From JBGTIS01 sp041745535 (lineage in GTDB: Bacteria > Bacteroidota > Bacteroidia > Cytophagales > Cyclobacteriaceae), in assembly GCA_041745535.1 (NCBI GenBank), contig JBGTIS010000315.1, positions 1 through 58,686 on the forward strand: 58,686 nt of DNA, read 5' to 3'. The notes under the pieces are model-generated. The model did not search any database, was not told where the DNA came from, and saw only the letters and a list, made by a program, of their open reading frames with translations. The translations under genes were made by a program, and so were the position numbers. This document shows positions 53,291 to 58,686 of the stretch, piece after piece. The stretch's first letter is position 1, and each line of letters opens with the position of its first letter.

Positions 53291-54109
53291 ATGGCTTTCA
53301 AATTACATCACATTGTTTTACGGGTTGATCATCTTGATACCGCCATTAAAGATTTTACCAACCTTGGTTTTACTGTAATACCTGGAGGCACACACATGGG
53401 AAAGATTTCTTATAATGCGCTTATTTTCTTTTCAGACCAAACCTATATAGAACTTCTGGCCATAAAACCTGGTTTTCCTGCATCTGTCTTCAAATTTCTT
53501 TATCAAAGCAGATTACTTCAGTACGTGATAAAGTTGGGTAATTTCGGCATTGTGTCGAGGTTTTATGGCAGAGCATTTAAATATGCCAATGGCATTATTG
53601 ATTATGCGTTATACGCGGATGACCATGACCAGAAGGGAATTTTAAAAAGAGGATTAAAGTTGCACAGCCCCTTCAGCGCGGGAAGGAAAACGCCTGATGG
53701 ACAGAAAATCCAGTGGGAAATGATCAACACTCGGGTAAAAGAATTTCCTTTCTTAATCTCCAATATAAAGCCTTCCATGTATGTGTCAGAGGAAGCCTGT
53801 CAGCATAAAAATGGTACAACCGGGATAGCTAATCTGTTTATAATTACTGAAAGTTTTAATCAGATCAGCAACCAGTATCATTTGTTTTTAGGGTTTGCCC
53901 CTAACTACAACGAGAATCATGATCATGTCAGCTTTTCTTTGGGAAGTTCTTCTATTACCCTGGTAAGCGAACAAAGTAATGTGCTAGACATGGAAAAGGT
54001 AGCGCGGCATGGGGCCGGACGATTTGCTTTGCATCTGAGCGGGTTGAGCCCGAATGGTAAACAACAAACTAACCTGTTAGCCAAATACGGACTGGTATTG
54101 CGCCAATAA
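53291..54109 (+). CDS. VOC-family (glyoxalase-like) protein
   Basis: 272 residues. Two VOC-type halves: LHHIVLRVDHLDTAIKDFTN, then QTYIELLAIKP, and the second half from NLFIITESFNQISNQYHLFL to LNGKQQ-like end. Metal-binding His and Glu (HHIVLRV; YIELLAI) are present in the first half. It may bind a small aromatic or lipid-like ligand; no partner genes. Confidence 0.88.
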   Translation: MAFKLHHIVLRVDHLDTAIKDFTNLGFTVIPGGTHMGKISYNALIFFSDQTYIELLAIKPGFPASVFKFLYQSRLLQYVIKLGNFGIVSRFYGRAFKYANGIIDYALYADDHDQKGILKRGLKLHSPFSAGRKTPDGQKIQWEMINTRVKEFPFLISNIKPSMYVSEEACQHKNGTTGIANLFIITESFNQISNQYHLFLGFAPNYNENHDHVSFSLGSSSITLVSEQSNVLDMEKVARHGAGRFALHLSGLSPNGKQQTNLLAKYGLVLRQ

Positions 54110-54128
54110 AACCACTCCGCATCCATGT

Positions 54129-54240
54129 AAGCCTTCCCCTTCTCTCACGTTTAAAACTAACTCACGGTCGAGGGTAAAGTTAGCAGGAGCAATGGCTTAA
54201 TCGGCTTCCCAGGTTTGTGACTCATAAGCCTTCCCCTTTG
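54129..54240. repeat. Short direct repeat pair
   Basis: TAAGCCTTCCCCTT occurs near 54129 and again near 54227, about 98 bp apart, in the non-coding gap 54110-54453. The meaning is unclear. Confidence 0.4.
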
Positions 54241-54259
54241 TTAGTGCTTGTTCATCAAC

Positions 54260-54284
54260 AAATAACTCTATTAGTTATTTTTAC
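54260..54284 (+). terminator. Terminator-like hairpin
   Basis: AAATAACT and AGTTATTT with a 5-nt loop, followed by T. It is about 150 bp after the VOC stop, farther than usual. Confidence 0.4.
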
Positions 54285-54453
54285 TCTGCCATCCATACTG
54301 GATATTCACAAAAGACAGCGAAAGGCTTAGAAAAAAACAACCCACATAAAGGGGTTAGCCCCTATTTTAATTATTTAATAAATTGCATATTTTTACTTAA
54401 AAAATATACTAATTCACCAACTACCAGCATAATGCGCGAGCACATAAAAAAAT

Positions 54454-54996
54454 ATGAAAACACCCTCTCTTTTACTCATTGTAAGCGCGCTTTTCCAGAC
54501 CCAGTGCTCGCTGTTTGACTTGAACAACAATGACCAGCCACCGGTAGAAAACCAACTGGATTTGCTGCCCCCACCTACCCAGCAAGGAAAGTTTACCTTT
54601 GGCTGCCTGGTGAATGACACGGCCTGGGTACCCAGAACAACATCAAGAATGGCGGCTCATTATCAGGAAGGCATTTTATCTATTTTGGGAGAAGTAAATG
54701 AAAAAGGAAGAGAACAGAACATGCAAATGGTTGTGGTGGATACAGCCCTTTTAACCAATGTAGCCTATGATTTAACTACGTTTCCTAACGCTTCTGCTTA
54801 TTTTAATTGGATAATTGAGGGAAAAGGGATTTGCTGGTACGAGCCGCAAAACACTTTATCCGGTACATTAACGCTGACCTATTTTGATAAATTTAATTAT
54901 ATCGTATCAGGTGTTTTTGAGTTTACTATCGCAAGTAAAGGTTGTGATACCATCCGGGTAACGGATGGACGGTTTGATATGCGCTACATTCGTTAA
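54454..54996 (+). CDS. DUF6252-like lipoprotein
   Basis: 180 residues with lipobox near C18 (ALFQTQC). It shows the pattern KFTFGCLVNDTAWVPRTTSR, ILSILGEVNEKGRE, then TLSGTLTLTYFDKFNYIVSG and VTDGRFDMRYIR, which I match to DUF6252. Function unknown. It is followed by the hydrolase gene after 37 bp. Confidence 0.75.
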   Translation: MKTPSLLLIVSALFQTQCSLFDLNNNDQPPVENQLDLLPPPTQQGKFTFGCLVNDTAWVPRTTSRMAAHYQEGILSILGEVNEKGREQNMQMVVVDTALLTNVAYDLTTFPNASAYFNWIIEGKGICWYEPQNTLSGTLTLTYFDKFNYIVSGVFEFTIASKGCDTIRVTDGRFDMRYIR

Positions 54997-55033
54997 TCTT
55001 TTTATTCTTCACCTATAACCCTTTTTCCAAACC

Positions 55034-57241
55034 ATGAGAAACAAACTCTACCTTTGGGTAGCAGGACTATGCCTGTGCGTAGTCTACCCAGCCTCCTTTT
55101 GCCTTGCGCAAACCTCGGATGCGTTCCGCACCCAAATGAACAGCGTTTTCCAAAACGTAAACCCTACCCCCATCAGTTCGGGGCTGCTGTGGGATTATGG
55201 CCTGGAACTGACCGACGCGACCCAGTACAATGGCACCATCACCAGCACCAACTACGTAAACCTGGCCGAATGGAGAATGCTGTACAGTTCGCTTTATACC
55301 ATGCGTTTCAATAATAACATCAGCATGACGGCACCCGCAACGGTCAACAGCCAGATCACAAGCAATGGCATGTTATCTACCGCACATAACATCGTGGCCC
55401 TGCACGTGCGTTACCAAAAGTTCCGTAGCAACGCCACCAGCTTGGGGGTTACCATTGCTAACAATAAGCTCACCTGTGGCAATACGACCGCCCCTTACGA
55501 AACCCGGTATGCCTTCGCCGCTACCCTGAACCACAGCCTGCTGGAAGGAAAAAGCCACCGGTTTATCTTTCGCTCCGCCTTGTTTTACAACAAATCCGGT
55601 AAAACTATCAGCAACATAAAAGCTGATTTTGGGGATGGGCAAGGCTACCGCGCCATTTCGCAAAACACGGAAGTAACAGCCAATTATAGTACCGAAGGTG
55701 AAAAAACATTTAAACTCAAAATTACCTATACCGATGCTAGCGTAGCGGAAGGCTTTAGTAAATTTTATGTAAAAAACATCCAACCCATAGCCGCACGCTA
55801 TATTGGAACCAATATTCTTACCCGGCATTTTCCAGTGGCAGGCTTTCAAGCTCCTCGGCCTTATAATGGAGCGGTAGGAGGGGCTACTGTCACTATACAA
55901 TATGCCGGTACCAACCAGGTACTGGACCGCCCCCTCATAGTACTGGAAGGTTTAGACCCATGGAAAATACTATCTCCTGATGATCCAACATCTAATAGTG
56001 ACTTTGACAAATTTATCACAGGAAGTGTCAATGCAATAATAAACCTTGATCGACAAGGACAAACCTTAAGCGAAGCGCTGGAGGAAGGTGGTTATGACCT
56101 GGTTTTTGTAGATTTTGATGAAGGTATGGATTACATTCAGCGCAACGCTTTTTTGGTAGAGAATATCATTCAGTGGGTCAACCAGGAAAAAGCCAAGTAC
56201 AGAACCCGGCAACCCAACGTAGTACTAGGAATGAGTATGGGGGGAGTGGTAGGCCGGTATGCTTTGCGCGATATGGAAAAAAACCTCCATATTGCTCATG
56301 ACACCCGACTATATATTGGTGATGATGCCCCACAACAGGGTTCGAACGTATTACTCTCCGCGCAAGCCGCTGTAAGACACCTTTCTACAGTAGGTATAGG
56401 TTTAGGATTCGGTATTTATTATTCGCTCACCCTGGCAGATCTTAACGATGACCTAAAAAAAACTGTCGCTTTATTAGGGACTCCGGCAGCCAGGCAATTG
56501 CTGCAATACCAAATGGGAGGAGCTGGCAATAATCTTGGGTTTGACAATAGTGAGTATACCACATTTATGACCAAGTACCGGAATTTGGGTTACCCTACCC
56601 AAACCAGGAATGTGGCGATGGCCAGCGGTTCGGAGTGCGCTCCCCAGCAGCCTTTTGGGCCTTATGCTACGTTATTAAGTTTTGATGATTCGTTTAAACT
56701 TAAATATTGGCAAACAATAGTTTCTTCATTATTGGCTCATTATACTACCTATTTCGTACAACTTCGCATTGGTTTTCCCTTAACCACTAAAACCGATCTG
56801 AGAGCTAATATTATCCTCAACGCCTTACCCGACCATCAGGCACTTCGTATTTACAAAGGAAAAATTTCCATAGTTAAAAAGATACTCTTTGTCATCAATG
56901 TGAGTATGACGCTGGTAGATAAATCCTTAAACGCTTCTTCTTCCATGTTACCCCTGGATAGCGCGCCTGGAGGGTTTATTGATATAAACGAATTCGCGGG
57001 TACAACTGGTTCCTCAACACTTACTGATCTTACTTTTAGATTTACGCAGTTCTGCCATGTTCCTACTACCAGGTCGCTGGATATCGGAAGCGGAACACAA
57101 ACCATCCTTACAGCTGATTTGCTAAGACTATATTCCCCACCTTCTCCACCACCGGCTCCGAAAAACACCCCTTTCGCTAATTTCTTTACCCATCCAATCG
57201 AGAACGTAAGGCATACTGAGTTTACCACCCAAAACGGGTAA
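55034..57241 (+). pseudogene. T9SS alpha/beta-hydrolase-like protein, N-terminal part (split by in-frame TAA)
   Basis: 735 residues with a signal peptide (PASFCLAQ). A PKD-like region lies at about 190-250 (KADFGDGQGYRAIS). The hydrolase part holds the nucleophile elbow VVLGMSMGGVVGRYAL with S401, after YDLVFVDFDEG. It stops at TAA 57239-57241, yet the next frame (57248) is in the same phase with two codons between, and it carries the T9SS tail but no signal peptide. The pair therefore reads as one gene with a premature stop. The alternative is two proteins or a sequencing error. Confidence 0.75.
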
Positions 57242-57247
57242 TGGATT

Positions 57248-58141
57248 ATGAATGAACTGCGAAGCACAAATCCCAGGCCGACTTGCGCCCAGTTCTGCGG
57301 GTTGCACCCAACTATTACCGGCGGATCGGCTTCGGTTTGTAATGGCGCTAACACTACATTTTCTATCAGCAACAATTCAGGATTACCTGCTACCTGGGCA
57401 GTAAGCCCTAACTTAACCGTTGTTTCACAAAACACCACGAGTATTACGGTAAGAGCATCCAGTTCAACGATAAGTGCTAGCGGGTGGATAGACGCTATCG
57501 TCAGAAACAACACCGGTTGCGAAGTAAATGCCACCAGAAGAAATATCTGGGTAGGCAGGCCTGGTATACCTTCCAATATTGCTATTGAAGCAGACCGGGA
57601 CCTTTGCGCTAATCAAGTTGCCGAGTTTTATGTAGTAAATTCCAATTCAAGTATCACCAATTATGTGTGGGGCTTTTATGGGGCTTCTATTCTCTCGGGC
57701 CAGGGCAGCAGCAGGGTAGCGACACGTATCAACAATACAAGTTCCGTATCGGTAGATTTGGAACTGGGCAATGCCTGTGGCAATACTACTTCTGCTGTTA
57801 CCGCTGATTTTGATGTAAATTGCAACAATCTCACTATCTTAATATACCCCAATCCGGCAGATGAACAACTTACCATTGAGTTAGTGAATGTACCGGTTGA
57901 GAACACGGATAGTATCCCTGAATTGAAAATAACTAACCAGGATGGTATCCTGATAAACGCCAGCCAGCCCACGGAGGAATTTAGCATCATTCTTTACAAC
58001 GCGGATCAACAGGAAGTGGCTACAGCGGTATCTGAAAACTCAAGTATTCATCTGGATACCAGTCCTTTGTCAGCAGGTACTTACTTTCTGCACATTTACT
58101 ACCAAGGCGACGTTTCGCGACAACAGGTGTTGATTGAATGA
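57248..58141 (+). pseudogene. C-terminal part of the split T9SS hydrolase
   Basis: 297 residues in the same frame as the upstream piece. It has Cys-containing Ig-like beta-sandwiches (SVCNGANTTFSISNNSGL, NLTVVSQNTTSITVRASS) and a T9SS type A sorting domain (about 200-297: LTILIYPNPADEQLTIEL, LSAGTYFLHIYYQGDVSRQQ). No signal peptide, so it cannot be exported alone. It belongs with 55034-57241. Confidence 0.75.
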
Positions 58142-58168
58142 AGTATTTATAAATTTCTGTAATCGCAT

Positions 58169-58199
58169 AAAAAGGCACTGGAAATACCGGTGCTTTTTT
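58169..58199 (+). terminator. Terminator of the T9SS hydrolase gene
   Basis: AAAAAGGCACTGG pairs with CCGGTGCTTTTTT around a 5-nt loop, ending in a run of T, 28 bp past the stop at 58141. Confidence 0.85.
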
Positions 58200-58214
58200 C
58201 GTTAATATACTTTC

Positions 58215-58342
58215 TAAGCAGGTGAGCAATAGTTTTAGGGTATTCTCCCCGGATTTATTCCGGGGTCTCATGAATGGGATACCGGAATTCGGCAAAGCCT
58301 CATCCGGCAAGGAATACTTTATTACTTTTGCTCACCTGCTTA
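58215..58342. repeat. Clover-like inverted-repeat element (possible structured RNA or small mobile repeat)
   Basis: Perfect 15-base outer arms (TAAGCAGGTGAGCAA and its complement) with the stem continued imperfectly inward (GTATTC with GAATAC). Inside, CCCCGGA/TCCGGGG forms a hairpin with a 5-nt loop, and CCGGA/TCCGG with an inner GGC/GCC forms a second. Total 128 bp between two convergent genes. No coding sense. It could be a MITE-like repeat or an RNA. Confidence 0.6.
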
Positions 58343-58404
58343 AATGAGCACTAAAAATTAGCCGAAGTGAACGATAAGTTATATTTTTATCTTTCCTAAG
58401 CACG

Positions 58405-58686
58405 CTAATGAAGGGCTGCCCGCAAAGGTAAAGCCTCCAGAATTTCAGCTTCTTCATACAAAAGTAATCGCAACCGATCCAGTACTTCTTTTTCCGGGAA
58501 ATACCGAATCGCCATGTTCACAAATATATAGCTGTGCTTGGCCTCGGAAGCCCAAAGAATTTTATAAAACCTTTTCAGTTCTTCTTCTTCCAGGGCCTCA
58601 CTTACCAGCCTGAAACGCTCACAACCCCGGCTTTCGATGATAGAGGCCAGCAGCAGCCGATCTCTGAAACGGGTCTCAGGTGTACC
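58405..58686 (-). CDS. miaE: tRNA-(ms2io6A)-hydroxylase MiaE, partial (N-terminus outside window)
   Basis: 94 codons to a TAG at 58405; the frame is open to the right edge. LLLASIIESRGCERFRLVSE, LKRFYKILWASEAKHSYIF and EAEILEALPLRAALH match the di-iron ferritin-like MiaE, with metal-binding Glu and His residues in the ESRGCERF and EAKHSY stretches. It hydroxylates ms2i6A37 in tRNA. The 5' end is outside. Confidence 0.92.
   Translation of the reverse strand, partial: GTPETRFRDRLLLASIIESRGCERFRLVSEALEEEELKRFYKILWASEAKHSYIFVNMAIRYFPEKEVLDRLRLLLYEEAEILEALPLRAALH

Noticed and set aside
56851..57576. A 241-codon minus-strand frame opposite the hydrolase gene.
   Set aside because: It mirrors a coding strand with clear protein motifs (GMSMGG, T9SS tail) and has no recognisable family.

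Overview
The window looks like a chromosomal segment of a Bacteroidota bacterium, most likely order Cytophagales. The grounds are: type IX secretion (T9SS) C-terminal sorting domains; TonB-dependent receptors with an N-terminal carboxypeptidase-regulatory domain; a DUF4249 lipoprotein paired with a receptor; an AT-rich composition; few recognisable Shine-Dalgarno sequences; and many outer-membrane and lipoprotein genes. Coding is dense and mostly housekeeping. No rRNA, phage, transposase or CRISPR array was seen.

Layout. 1-8553: a cut TonB receptor with rpe; a lipoprotein/subtilisin pair with a T9SS tail; mnmA; a small conserved protein; a TrpF-like barrel without the catalytic Cys; and a sodium:solute symporter whose start overlaps the stop of a 50-residue membrane protein. 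8724-14080: a LytTR response regulator, then an ECF sigma factor overlapping a one-TM TPR protein, convergent with a TPR-CHAT (caspase-like) protein that appears exported and anchored by a C-terminal TM. 14102-17574: a repeat lipoprotein, an aldo/keto reductase remnant, an acyl-CoA synthetase and an odd tRNA-Leu-like RNA gene. 17750-24728: an Lrp regulator and the iron-sulfur operon sufBCDSE with a MIP18-family gene and a bacilliredoxin. 24860-32915: a DUF4249/TonB receptor pair, a NeuD-like acetyltransferase, an L,D-transpeptidase, Bcp, a VWA protein and an XRE-S24 repressor.

32955-47789 is a signalling and envelope-stress district. It holds a receiver-PAS-histidine kinase, two single-domain receivers, an NtrC-type sigma-54 activator, two outer-membrane barrel proteins, and a run of small membrane or stress-type proteins (lmo0937-like, DUF1328, PRC-barrel, DUF4235, YtxH, an acidic lipoprotein) with BrkB, MscS and fasciclin proteins. 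Three intergenic regions here share GTAGA/TCTAC inverted half-sites placed about 105-230 bp upstream of sigma-54-like TGGCAY elements. My inference is that the local NtrC-type activator controls them as an envelope-stress regulon.

47929-58686: a lipid kinase, Maf, DUF1015, a second EEP-family protein, a VOC protein, lipoproteins, a T9SS alpha/beta-hydrolase-like gene split by an in-frame TAA, and the 3' part of miaE. Two imperfect inverted-repeat elements that could fold as multi-branch RNAs lie in intergenic DNA at 52971-53108 and 58215-58342.
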